A stretch of DNA of 64,000 nucleotides from Symsagittifera roscoffensis. Its lineage: Eukaryota; Xenacoelomorpha; Acoela; Convolutidae. The position numbers and the translations under genes are program-made. Shown piece by piece: positions 47,601-52,096 of the stretch; position 1 is the stretch's first letter; the number at the start of each line of letters is the position of its first letter. Under the pieces are notes generated by a model. The model was not told the DNA's origin, searched no databases, and saw nothing but the letters and a program-made list of their open reading frames with translations. The stretch is from NCBI RefSeq assembly GCF_963678635.1, contig NC_087062.1, forward strand, positions 27,864,833-27,928,832. The letters run 5' to 3'.

Positions 47601-50600
47601 TTCTCAAAAATTTGACTTTTTTCGAAGTTTCAGTAGGTTTCAGCATTGTTTCAATTAGATAGAAAGTAAGATTATCTAATAAATTAGGTCAAATAATAGC
47701 TAATCTTATCGTGTTTTGAACTTTTTCGAAAAAAAAAATTTTTGATAAAAAATTCCTAGTTTTTGCACAAAAATTCTTACCATTGACTTACCATGCACCA
47801 AAAAACTAAATACATAATCTTAATTCTACAATCTACACGTAATTAACAATTAATTGTTCCCAATTAGATAACGCGCGCCGAGATTTTTGCGAAAAAACTA
47901 AACATTTCCACACAAAAACCAAAAAAATTACGTTTTTCTTACCATTATCTTACCATCACACAAACCATAAAATCTTACCATCGGTATTCCCTATCTTAAT
48001 ACATTGTAGACTCTATACCCAATCTTAATACATAGCATGGCGGACCGGAAATCTATAACGTATCTTAATACATGGGGTCCGCCATGCACCCCCCCCCCCC
48101 CCCCCCCCACTTCAGCCTCAACATCTACTACTAAGGAGTTTCACAATGTGTTCGAAGAAAAACACTTCAAGACATAAATTCTAAGTCGGAGACATTTCCT
48201 TCGCTTCGATTTGGTACAAAAACTCCGATTCATTTACTTCATGCCAAACAACTGACAACTTCAATTGCTATACCGTAGCAACTAATAGGTCAACCAACAT
48301 TAACAATTAGTTGCTCGGTTAAATCAAAAGAACTTATGCAGTTTTTTTATTTTTGGATTGTTGTTCCGACCACACAATAAACGATTTTCTTAGAGAAAAC
48401 TTGTACCAGGGTCAAATATGACCCTAGTGATCGCGTCTCAGATTCCAAAAAAAATTAGAAAAATGTAAACTTTTTGAACTTTTTATCATAAATTATTGTG
48501 ATCGGAAAACTTTGTGATACATGCATAGCAACGAACTCTGCTTGTTCTGTTGTGAAATATATTTTTTCCTATTCTGCTTCTTCAAACTAGTTGGACAGCA
48601 CTAAAATCCTGTTACATGTTTTATTTATTTAAGCAATTCTTCTTCAGATCTTACGATGAGACCCGTGCAAGGGATGTGTCACGTACCCTCGCCTGTCCCC
48701 TGTTCGATGTGTTTAACAGAGAAGTGGGCACCAACCACGTGCTCAGATCATACCAGTCGTACCTTGTCATGACATACATGAACACATACGCAACACAGGG
48801 TCAGGTTTTTCAAAAGATGTTTTTCATATACTTAAATTTAAGATTGACTCAATAATCTTCTAAGTACATTAGATTCCCATTATTTGCGTGTAGCTAAATT
48901 ACGTCTGGTTAAATTGGGTTTTCCCAGCTTCATTTTCGTTCAACGAAAAAATAATTAAAACCATTGTTATTATTTGAACAGGGAAAATGATTCTGTACAA
49001 GATCAATGGCATGTCAGACAACAACCCAGAACTTCTTCCCTTAGATACTAGGACCATCAATCCCACCATCACTGTAGCAGCCGGATGGCAAAAGGTAAGA
49101 CAGAATAGCAGATTAATTTAATTTTCAGCCGTTTTTCAAACTTATCAATAAAGATTGTTTAGTTCAAATAAAAAATGTTCAGTAAAAAAGTCCAAAAAAA
49201 CCTCTTCGTGGTGCTACCTTCAGCGTAAGGTGCAATTTTGCAGCAGTACAGTTAAATTTAGGATCAAGTAATTATCACAAAATGATCAAGTCATTTGACT
49301 TTTTTTAATTTCTGCCTGAAATAGTGAGATGTGATCCTTCATTTTATGTTAATGCGCATCCATCAGGTGGCGTACAAGTCTCTGATGAAACCGACAGAAG
49401 TGAACATTCTGCTGCTGAGTGAACTGAAACCAATGGCCACTGTCAATCTCAACCCAATATGTGCAAACCACCAGCTCAGAATAAAGGCATGTGAAAACAT
49501 TTTTAAAAACTTAAGGTTTATCTGTTAGGAAAACAAGACAACGTTACAGAGTCTAGCTCTTAAGTTTTATAATTTGTGTTAAAAATTATTTGAGGGTACG
49601 GGATTTGACCGTTTGGTAGTTATTTCACGATCATAAATTGCCAAGCTATTCATATTAACTTTTCTGCCATAGCGTTTGGGCAGAAACCAGACTAACTACT
49701 CATCAAAAGATACATCCGCACACTAATTGCGATAGTTAAACGAAGAACATCCTGGCCAACCTCAAAATCTATCATCTTCAATTTTTGCAAATTTTTAATT
49801 TAGTTTTTTTTATGAATCGGAAGAAATTGTGCTATATTTAGCTGAATTGAAACTTGATGATTAAGTGTTCAAAACTGTTTAAAAGTACGTCTTTAGTACT
49901 CTGGTGACATACTGACCAACAACTCCCCAGACACCATCCAGACATACGGAGTGAGCCTAACTGGCTCATCTGGTGGCGATGAGGCAGTGAAGACTGGGGG
50001 CAAAGTGCCTCTTAATGTGCTGTTGAGCAAATTCAACCAATCCACCGCCGGCAGGGAGCAGGGATTGCTGGTGTTCAAGTCTGCTCCTGTTTGTGGACTG
50101 CAAGTCAACGCCAAGATCAAAGCACAATCTGTCAGTCCATTTTCTTACTTCCACAATTTATCTGCAGTTTAACAGTTTTATCTGCAGGTTCAAAACTTAA
50201 TTCCGTTTATTAATTGTCACAACCAATTCTGAGCTCTTCCACCATAGTTGCCCGATACCCTTCTTCCCCCCAGCTTCCCACCAGAAATTTTTTAAAAGCT
50301 GAACCCCCATAGTAGTGGAGGGTAGTACAAATCCAACACTGAGTGGCTATAGTCCTATTGCTACTGGGCTTGAGGGCGGGGCTATAACGGGAAAGAGGCC
50401 AACTCGGATCATAAATAAATAATGAGAAAAGTTATCACTGAAAAACTAATTGTTTTTTGAGAGCGAGACAGGAAGTTTAAATGAGTCAACTCAAACGTCA
50501 GTTTTAGAATCAGCTATCCCGGCTTTGATGTTATTTTAGGCGACAATCGAGAGTCATCTGTTCAGCATGGACAACATAGAACTGGTTCTGGGGCCGAGAG

Positions 50601-52042
50601 AGGAGTTTGCTTCCAGCACCAATCGGGCCGACGTCTCCTCCGTCGCCTCCTCCACAGCCAATAAGATCAAAGGCATATCAGTTTAACACTCTAGCCCAAG
50701 TTTCAAAACAGCCTTCAATTTGGATTCTTAACTTGAGGCACATTCGGCAGTTTTAGTTCTTTTTAAATTTCCAATCTTATTTTTCCAGTGCATTAATTTA
50801 CAAAAAATCCAACCTTCCTCAGGGACTCCCCTTTGATATTATTTTATGACATCCGTTTTTGGCCAACCAACCCTAAAATTTTACTAAGGGCGCCAATATA
50901 TACTAATTTTGAAGGGGAGCGCGAGCCAAAAACCGCATAAGATACCTAAAAAAATTGACTCTCGAATAAATTGCCAAAACGGCATTTTTGACCAAAATTT
51001 GGCCAGAGTTACCAAAAATATTGTCAAACTAAGTATTTAAAGTTATCTGGGAGTACTCCAAAAATCAACGCTGTCAACCTAAAAGAAATCGCAAAATTTT
51101 AAATTCTTTTCGAAAGTCTTCCCCCGCCCCTTCGAGAAAATCCTAGATCCGCCCCTGTGCCCCAGTCATATGAGAAAACATTTATGAGATAATTTAGCAA
51201 AAACTAGGAATTCAAATTTAAAACTATCAAAGTATAAGAACCGGCCGGTTGTTAAATTGATCCTATCGCAGAGAGCAAACCCTTCACACTCGCGGCAACA
51301 TCACACGGCGACGGCAACCACGGAGGTTCCGGCGTCACCACCAGTACTGCCACCGGGATTCTGACACCAGAAGTTTTCCAGGGCACTATTCTGAACTACG
51401 CCATCTTGAATAACTGCATCGCCATACTGTACCAAGACAGCTCTTGCCATCGACTAATAAAAATAACCACATAGAATTTATATACACTAGCTTGCTTTTT
51501 TATAGTTGACATACGTCATGAGAACAATAAAACGGATTAGTTTTAAAATTTTAGCAGTTTTGATCACCTTAAGTTATCTTCTAGGCTAGAATGAATTCGG
51601 TTATCTTAACATAAATTGAAACGAAAATATGAAGAAAACTAGCAAACTTCTACAATGAAAGGAGTTTTCGTCCTTTCTTACACCAATTTTGACGACTATA
51701 GCAAAAATGTATTAAAGAAAGTTGTTAAGAACGTTTCTCCAAAGAGAATTCCGAACTGAAACGGATTATAAATAGTCAACCTTGATCTATGAACTCAGAC
51801 AGTTAACTGTTTTAGCACCCCTGGAGAGTGACAACGCCGCTGACAGGTTTAGTTCAGCTTACTCCACAACGGACTGTAAGTTGAACTAAACTATGATAAC
51901 ATAAAAATGTACATATCTTATATTCCCTCTTTACAAAATTGAAATGCCTGATTGAAAATGAAAATTGTTTAAATAACTAAATTGAGTTATAGACCCTACG
52001 GTCAACCCTCTCCCTGGGCTACGTGCGCAAGTGCATGCTTAA
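26518..52042 (+). CDS. Multi-exon host gene, unrecognised protein (whole span)
   Basis: At least 13 exons are strung together on the plus strand. From exon 2 to exon 13 every junction keeps the reading frame when standard borders are used: phases are 1, 0, 2, 0, 2, 2, 1, 0, 0, 0, 1. The coding exons have G/C-rich third positions in an A/T-rich setting. The product of about 720 residues has a low-complexity N-terminus (Gly/Ala/Gln/Asn-rich), a Cys/His cluster (CDVC...HPDTADHEAH) in exon 2, a basic-acidic middle part rich in Arg/Trp/Phe, a Gly/Ser/Asn linker in exon 7 and a C-terminal part with alternating hydrophobic residues that looks beta-rich. I see no signal peptide or membrane segment. 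I do not recognise the family. Uncertain points are the exon 1-2 link and the 3' end: either a stop in exon 13 (51472-51474, with AATAAA at 51526) or two more exons to 52042. Confidence 0.85.
27170..27465 (+). pseudogene. Coding-like relic in host intron 1
   Basis: A frame ending LDELDHDR (stop at about 27253) and an overlapping +1 frame from about 27235 to 27465 (ending FLKKFYNES) together look like one coding sequence broken by a single-base shift. Composition is more balanced than in neighbouring introns, with few rare-base homopolymers. I do not recognise the product. It may be an unannotated exon, an old gene fragment or part of a transposon. There is no clear splice site on either side. 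Confidence 0.3.
27840..28740. repeat. Degenerate minisatellite in host intron 1, about 180-bp period
   Basis: About five diverged copies share the motifs TTTCTCAAAACTA(C/T)CCT, AAATCTGA..TTTTGGGTTCAATAGA, CTTCCTGCATAAGCGACTA and AGGTCCTCGGAAAA in the same order. They are strongly diverged, so the array is old. No function is apparent. Confidence 0.7.
29183..29338 (+). CDS. Host gene exon 2 (Cys/His cluster)
   Basis: The frame from 29185 gives a Gly/Ala/Ser-rich stretch and then RKCDVCAVDMDPEHPDTADHEAH, with C-x2-C and two or three histidines spaced as in a small zinc-binding site. It ends at C|GTAAGT in phase 1. The acceptor CTTAG at 29182 would need a phase-1 donor upstream. An internal GGTCAG at 29203-29208 would fit exon 1 in phase 0 but lacks a pyrimidine tract. 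The zinc-site idea is inference from residue spacing only. Confidence 0.8.
29775..29935 (+). CDS. Host gene exon 3
   Basis: The acceptor CTAAAG and donor GGAAG|GTATAA give phase 1 in and phase 0 out. It encodes QQRPNRAMLFEIDLDKSED, then an Asp/Leu-rich part and SPSWVHKRYWHWK at the end. The high proportion of Trp, His and Tyr and the G/C-rich third positions support a real exon. Confidence 0.85.
30289..30419 (+). CDS. Host gene exon 4
   Basis: Acceptor TTGTCAG, donor GAG|GTCAG (AG|GT), phase 0 in and 2 out. It encodes ESVCEILDPDSILDMVSTRR followed by RLFYPDHDDTTTNLFWRNLAE. It joins in frame to exons 3 and 5. Confidence 0.87.
30547..30700 (-). repeat. Degenerate interspersed repeat (CAGGGGCGGATC family) in host intron 4
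   Basis: CAGGGACTAATCTAGGATTT followed by TCTCGAGGGG matches the left terminus of the element at 9071 with a few changes. A TTTTAGGGTCAGCGAG block follows, as in other copies in reverse orientation. Confidence 0.6.
30923..31028 (+). CDS. Host gene exon 5 (GC donor)
   Basis: Acceptor CTGAG, phase 2 in and 0 out. It encodes SGQVKEYDRLEFVERFLPC and then SATLAFDCMFAVGKKE. The donor is GAG|GCAAGT, a strong GC-type 5' splice site. No GT in the right phase lies nearby, so GC-AG use is needed to reach exon 6. Confidence 0.87.
31934..32103 (+). CDS. Host gene exon 6
   Basis: Acceptor TATTCAG, donor ATCAG|GTAGC, phase 0 in and 2 out. It encodes VSYRDERNNEYTRWRDFFVI, then SLYTLHEVRHFIIDWLPRK and VDLEGVKFTPELQLGI. 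This is the best-looking part of the protein: mixed charged and aromatic residues, no low complexity. Confidence 0.9.
32398..32634 (+). CDS. Host gene exon 7 (with Gly/Ser/Asn linker)
   Basis: Acceptor ATTTCAG, donor ATCAG|GTGAAC, phase 2 in and out. It encodes EVREERLENFESRSDLVTCV, VFFVADIDPSE, a 30-residue Gly/Ser/Asn run, and MPHIVILYNFWI. The low-complexity run is probably a flexible loop between two beta-strands. The next intron carries the 15.3-kb Polinton-like element. Confidence 0.9.
32824..32829. repeat. 6-bp target-site duplication, left (AAGGAG)
   Basis: AAGGAG directly precedes the left terminus and is repeated at 48133-48138. Polinton/Maverick insertions produce 6-bp duplications. 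Confidence 0.8.
33345..33495. repeat. 27-30-bp minisatellite in left inverted repeat
   Basis: Four to five copies of AAAAATTACAAAAATTTCAA(GTATTTGG) lie here. The mirror copy is at 47495-47620. It accounts for the open frame across it, which is not a gene. Confidence 0.85.
34796..35062 (-). CDS. Possible outward-reading ORF in left inverted repeat
   Basis: The frame of 88 codons has a first half (FEDSFCKVNPIQHLLEVDT) that is conserved with the right-arm frame at 45918-46124. Both read towards the element end. The second half is translated simple sequence (TATACAATAC-like). It is an uncertain gene: conservation may merely reflect the inverted repeat. Confidence 0.25.
   Translation of the reverse strand: MKNQIFEDSFCKVNPIQHLLEVDTSNINKKIAFKIYISLLYTIHNTTYIQNSTYNIQHYAQYITTFLLYRVFFLNKNRKITQLIQFAS
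36430..36660 (+). CDS. Small ORF, copy 1 (IKEFIFDPH... family)
   Basis: The frame is open through IKEFIFDPHIAYQSYKLTT, LHLTRKEILFILENLKLIKK and IPYPTPKFVKT to a stop at 36658. It is preserved in the second copy at 37350-37615 with mostly conservative changes, which mildly supports coding. A possible 3' splice site (CTCTTTAG) lies just before the open part, so it may be a terminal exon. The product is unrecognised. Confidence 0.4.
37007..37182 (+). promoter_or_regulatory. Promoter copy 1: GATTGG array plus two CArG boxes
   Basis: Five ATTGG (inverted CCAAT) motifs lie in 176 bp, four of them within GATTGGAAACGAC / GATTGGACACGAC-type units (37007, 37047, 37086, 37136). A TATA-like CTATAAAA (37103) and exact CArG boxes CCATAAAAGG (37114) and CCAAATAAGG (37155) are present. 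CCAAT motifs are bound by NF-Y and CArG boxes by SRF-type MADS proteins in animals. Binding here is inference. Confidence 0.6.
37350..37615 (+). CDS. Small ORF, copy 2 (IKEFVFDPH... family)
   Basis: This is the second copy of the frame at 36430. It reads EFVFDPHIVYQSYELTAALH, then LTRKEILFILENLKLIKKSY and IPYPTPKFVKTPQQSS, and ends at 37615, about 14 codons later than copy 1 because the 3' ends differ. It carries a CTCTTTAG before the open part, as copy 1 does. The helix-rich, Lys/Leu-rich middle part is reminiscent of a small DNA- or protein-binding domain, but no family is recognised. Confidence 0.42.
37948..38125 (+). promoter_or_regulatory. Promoter copy 2, in front of the acidic-protein gene
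   Basis: It has the same arrangement as copy 1: a GATTGG/AATTGG array, CTATAAG (38043), and CArG boxes CCATAAAAGG (38055) and CCAATTAAGG (38096). The second box differs from copies 1 and 3 at its centre but still fits CC(A/T)6GG exactly. The intact acidic-protein start codon lies about 200 bp downstream (38314). Confidence 0.6.
38314..38814 (+). CDS. Small acidic protein, intact copy (unrecognised)
   Basis: The 166-residue frame starts at the ATG in GCTCAAAATGATC (also conserved in the second copy), not at the earlier ATG-like position. An N-terminal half with alternating hydrophobics (LKFSVEISADLVQIQVRETV, GVFLARMDVPIQVW) looks like a small beta-rich domain. A Met/Glu/His-rich helix-like part (MMEEVAEHVGMNYPEIP) follows. 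The C-terminal half is acidic and disordered: FDDFLFPWEEGSLDNPITIE then EDEGFSEP, Pro-rich, and ends RPLFDL. ITIEEDEG resembles a SUMO-interaction motif, and the acidic-hydrophobic patch resembles a transactivation segment; both are inference. The reading frame is intact with a strong promoter upstream. It is the best-supported gene of the element. Confidence 0.7.
   Translation: MIFSAQNNNLKFSVEISADLVQIQVRETVCGVFLARMDVPIQVWHLVEVMRRDLNEHHITQVPHTENQLGEKQMMEEVAEHVGMNYPEIPDSRYVAQPFDDFLFPWEEGSLDNPITIEEDEGFSEPRTPVSEPPRQPPVMEARPALRSIENLQNFENSAARPLFDL
39660..39830 (-). pseudogene. Truncated 3' end of the minus-strand gene (copy of 41673-41840)
   Basis: The DNA from the conserved CGCTCACTATTTAC to the CGCAAG block matches the 3' end of the gene at 41673-42269, including its last 50 or so codons, but the rest is missing. 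It lies between the two acidic-protein genes, showing that the duplicated unit once included the minus-strand gene. Confidence 0.6.
39983..40172 (+). promoter_or_regulatory. Promoter copy 3, in front of the second acidic-protein gene
   Basis: It contains GATTGG units, CTATAAG and CArG boxes CCATAAAAGG (40102) and CCAAATAAGG (40143). The last GATTGG is changed to GATAGG and one AATTGG to GATTCG, so the CCAAT array is weaker while both CArG boxes are intact. Confidence 0.55.
40360..40842 (+). pseudogene. Small acidic protein, second copy with in-frame stop
   Basis: It is the paralogue of 38314-38814, alignable over its full length. An in-frame TAA at 40633-40635 replaces a Ser codon after NYPEIPD, and a few residues of the proline-rich part are lost. 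Downstream the same frame stays open (40636-40842) and keeps the acidic patch, NPITIEEDEGFSEP and the LFDL end without further damage. It is either a young pseudogene, a gene for a 91-residue N-terminal domain, or a stop that is read through. It is flanked by duplicated promoter and 3' DNA. Confidence 0.65.
41673..42269 (-). CDS. Unknown 198-codon gene, minus strand
   Basis: It is an intact frame starting MATAMCQALPSFYSDYN. It has a middle part with Cys/His residues (CVSTHDSFCSLGNCNFH), a basic stretch (RKRLVRKKFKKHY) that could be a nuclear-localisation or DNA-binding segment, and a C-terminus rich in Asp/Ile. It is the longest frame of the element. It is transcribed divergently from the gene at 42473, with two exact CArG boxes in the 200 bp between. 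No family is recognised. A truncated copy of its 3' end lies at 39660-39830. Confidence 0.6.
   Translation of the reverse strand: MATAMCQALPSFYSDYNSKSLFISVSIDFYEKYIVNQDYCVSTHDSFCSLGNCNFHIILIGTSLSQIFQRLDKYQYVYQEIDCLYTLHKHRFFSSNVTSSGEVFNQLSCGVKHNLRWKGAEKTPSVSRKRLVRKKFKKHYLSSIQKLASTQTLGSAFLDRIRNVQNSKYYSDLFKIIDCLIDGYGSVNSERVNFFINF
42334..42378. promoter_or_regulatory. Bidirectional promoter with CArG boxes
   Basis: Three related motifs lie in 45 bp: CCATATAGG (42334, one base short), CCATATTTGG (42351, exact CArG) and CCATATATGG (42369, exact and palindromic). They lie between two divergent start codons (42269 and 42473). No CCAAT motif is seen here, so CArG is the feature shared with the other promoters. 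Confidence 0.6.
42473..43010 (+). pseudogene. PC4-like gene, broken by two frame changes
   Basis: A start in TTCTTCAAAATG opens a 43-codon frame (42473-42604). The likely continuation moves to another frame (from about 42577) and then, around an A8 run at 42655-42662, to a third frame that runs to the stop at 43010. The last 82 codons (from 42762) contain RRVCVTIKKYQVNKRPYIQI, then RLFTAKENEAM and NYTLNEFKELSQIL. The order strand-strand-IR-strand followed by a helix resembles the PC4 (p15) single-strand DNA-binding domain. PC4-family proteins are transcription or replication cofactors. The resemblance is by eye. The breaks could be real decay, A-run sequencing errors, slippage or small introns. 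Confidence 0.42.
43587..43721 (+). CDS. Possible exon (EWWTDENDGEC...)
   Basis: After a good acceptor (ATTTTTAG) a frame reads QEWWTDENDGECISFNLFRN, then KVLLKRCRGDYKKEEYC and a TAG. Composition is coding-like (Trp-Trp, acidic then basic) and unlike the surrounding A/T-rich DNA. It could be the last exon of the PC4-like gene or of another gene. Unrecognised. Confidence 0.35.
   Translation, partial: KKIQEWWTDENDGECISFNLFRNTESSKVLLKRCRGDYKKEEYC
43762..44001 (+). CDS. Possible small ORF, 79 codons
   Basis: The frame starts MSGRSIKNKTTEEPMKQKLE and later has LLIVNPNLIDFWLFISQYTN. It could be a continuation exon of the preceding frame, since a TTTAG lies at 43741-43745. It is A/T-rich, with a competing 65-codon frame on the other strand, so confidence is low. 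Confidence 0.25.
   Translation: MSGRSIKNKTTEEPMKQKLEIKNINSNTVLNLIQIQNPDLSEYLLIVNPNLIDFWLFISQYTNKKMIKVYISVITLFTG
44205..44480 (+). promoter_or_regulatory. 60-bp tandem repeats, each with an ATTCTGATTGG box
   Basis: Four to five units of about 55-60 bp begin GCTC(A/G)ATTCTGATTGGTTGA. Each carries one inverted CCAAT motif. The array precedes the zinc-finger gene by about 200 bp. The outer two units are part of the inverted repeat and recur, inverted, at about 36105-36195. An upstream activating array is the simplest reading. Confidence 0.55.
44673..44936 (+). CDS. Two-finger zinc protein in right inverted repeat
   Basis: The 87-codon frame starts MPSLNRNERV. It has a first finger C-x2-C-x12-H-x4-C (CLECGREHTRKDASRHRRTC), then a second finger of C2H2 type, CSYCNFYTYSSEELANHF, completed by the His of KKKH. 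It ends in a polar tail. Two short adjacent fingers like these bind DNA or RNA in many small regulators; the target is unknown. A GT after CAAGAGAAG (44899) could be a donor into a further exon, so the last 12 codons may be intronic. It lies behind the 60-bp CCAAT repeats. The left arm has lost this gene. Confidence 0.65.
   Translation: MPSLNRNERVACLECGREHTRKDASRHRRTCGVLKCSYCNFYTYSSEELANHFKKKHSQHNVKLCAQQSPNTLQEKVKFRNRNYYEY
45918..46124 (+). CDS. Possible outward-reading ORF in right inverted repeat
   Basis: Starts MKNQMFEDSFCKVNPIQHLL. It corresponds to the left-arm frame at 34796-35062, with four or so amino-acid differences in the first 40 codons and no stop in either arm. The remainder is simple-sequence DNA. 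The evidence for coding is weak. Confidence 0.25.
   Translation: MKNQMFEDSFCKVNPIQHLLEVDTWNINQKLAFKIYISLLYTIHNFICIHNTTYKIQHYAQYITTFLL
46695..46889 (+). CDS. Possible ORF in right inverted repeat (stop in left-arm copy)
   Basis: The 64-codon frame starts MAKICIKQKARITLKNIERF and ends with SKKLLRKIYPIFSQF. It is Lys/Arg/Ile-rich. The left-arm equivalent (about 34280-34085, minus) has an in-frame stop after the phenylalanines of the first third, so at most one copy could function. It may be a chance frame. Confidence 0.22.
   Translation: MAKICIKQKARITLKNIERFFGNSQRLYCRSNREIIISYEDDFFEFEPISKKLLRKIYPIFSQF
48133..48138. repeat. 6-bp target-site duplication, right (AAGGAG)
   Basis: It matches 32824-32829 exactly, directly outside the ACT end of the right inverted repeat. 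Confidence 0.8.
48648..48799 (+). CDS. Host gene exon 8
   Basis: Acceptor TCTTCAG, donor CAGG|GTCAGG, phase 2 in and 1 out, so it joins exon 7 across the whole Polinton-like element. It encodes SYDETRARDVSRTLACPLFD, VFNREVGTNHVLRSYQSYL and VMTYMNTYATQ. Confidence 0.9.
48982..49094 (+). CDS. Host gene exon 9
   Basis: Acceptor TGAACAG, donor AAAAG|GTAAGA, phase 1 in and 0 out. It encodes KMILYKINGMSDNNPELLPL, then DTRTINPTITVAAGWQK. Alternating hydrophobic residues suggest beta-strands. Confidence 0.9.
49367..49486 (+). CDS. Host gene exon 10 (GC donor)
   Basis: Acceptor CATCAG, phase 0 in and out. It encodes VAYKSLMKPTEVNILLLSEL, then KPMATVNLNPICANHQLRIK. The donor is AAAG|GCATGT; exon 11 follows in frame only if this GC site is used. 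Confidence 0.88.
49897..50130 (+). CDS. Host gene exon 11
   Basis: Acceptor CTTTAG, donor CAATCT|GTCAGT, phase 0 in and out, 78 codons. It encodes YSGDILTNNSPDTIQTYGVS, a Gly/Ser/Lys loop, and LLVFKSAPVCGLQVNAKIKA. It is probably part of a beta-sandwich-like region with exons 9 and 10. Confidence 0.9.
50540..50672 (+). CDS. Host gene exon 12 (GC donor)
   Basis: Acceptor TTTTAG, phase 0 in and 1 out. It encodes ATIESHLFSMDNIELVLGPR, then EEFASSTNRADVSSVASS and TANKIK. The donor AAAG|GCATAT is again GC. If it is not used, the frame ends four codons later at a TAA. Confidence 0.82.
50821..51159 (+). repeat. Interspersed repeat (long form) in host intron 12
   Basis: Starts GGGACTCCCCTTTGAT, contains GGGCGCCAATATATACTAAT and ends with AGAAAATCCTAGATCCGCCC CTG. 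It is the same subfamily as 8093-8463, inserted in the sense orientation of the gene. Confidence 0.75.
51272..51474 (+). CDS. Host gene exon 13 (possible last exon)
   Basis: Acceptor ATCGCAG, phase 1 in. It encodes SKPFTLAATSHGDGNHGGSG, a Ser/Thr-rich loop, then LTPEVFQGTILNYAILNNCI and AILYQDSS. The frame closes at TAG (51472-51474) and AATAAA follows at 51526, so the gene may end here. Alternatively an internal donor links to exon 14; I could not find a standard GT or strong GC site in the right phase. Confidence 0.8.
51816..51875 (+). CDS. Host gene exon 14 (tentative)
   Basis: Acceptor GTTTTAG (an alternative CAGACAG lies 13 bp earlier), donor GGACT|GTAAGT. The frame reads PLESDNAADRFSSAYSTTD with G/C-rich third positions and a consensus donor. 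The link to exon 13 is unresolved. Confidence 0.6.
51993..52042 (+). CDS. Host gene exon 15 (tentative last exon)
   Basis: After acceptor TTATAG the GT-AG junction with exon 14 gives YPTVNPLPGLRAQVHA and a TAA at 52040-52042. Another frame of the same exon (TLRSTLSLGYVRKCMLK, stop at 52046) has a stronger G/C third-position bias but does not fit the exon 14 phase. The Ty3/Gypsy element begins about 30 bp downstream, so the original 3' end may have been disturbed. Confidence 0.5.
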
Positions 52043-52096
52043 GTGAAGTTGGTTTAGCTTTGAATCATCGAACTCTCTTTCCTTCTCTCCATCCGA

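Larger units (their letters stand above)
32830..48132. mobile_element. 15.3-kb Polinton/Maverick-like element with giant inverted repeats
   Basis: The ends read AGCAGTAGATGTTGAGGCTG (left) and, in reverse complement, AGTAGTAGATGTTGAGGCTG (right), followed by a G-run (11 and 20 bases) and TGCATGGCGGACCCC. An exact 6-bp AAGGAG duplication flanks the element. A 5'-AG start, 6-bp duplication and about 15 kb size are what Polintons show. Unlike known autonomous Polintons, the inverted repeats are 3.4 and 3.7 kb and nothing resembling protein-primed polymerase B, integrase, packaging ATPase, protease or capsid genes is visible. The 8.2-kb centre contains small genes, some tandemly duplicated, with shared promoter motifs. 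It sits in an intron of the host gene in a region free of exons. I infer a non-autonomous derivative or satellite of a Polinton, or an undescribed relative. Confidence 0.8.
44406..48132. repeat. Right terminal inverted repeat (3.7 kb)
   Basis: It is the inverted partner of 32830-36195. About 360 bp (roughly 44537-44898), which contain most of the zinc-finger gene, have no counterpart in the left arm. The sequences flanking this block (CATATCCATTC and TCAAGAGAAGGT) are directly joined in the left arm, indicating a deletion there. Confidence 0.88.
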
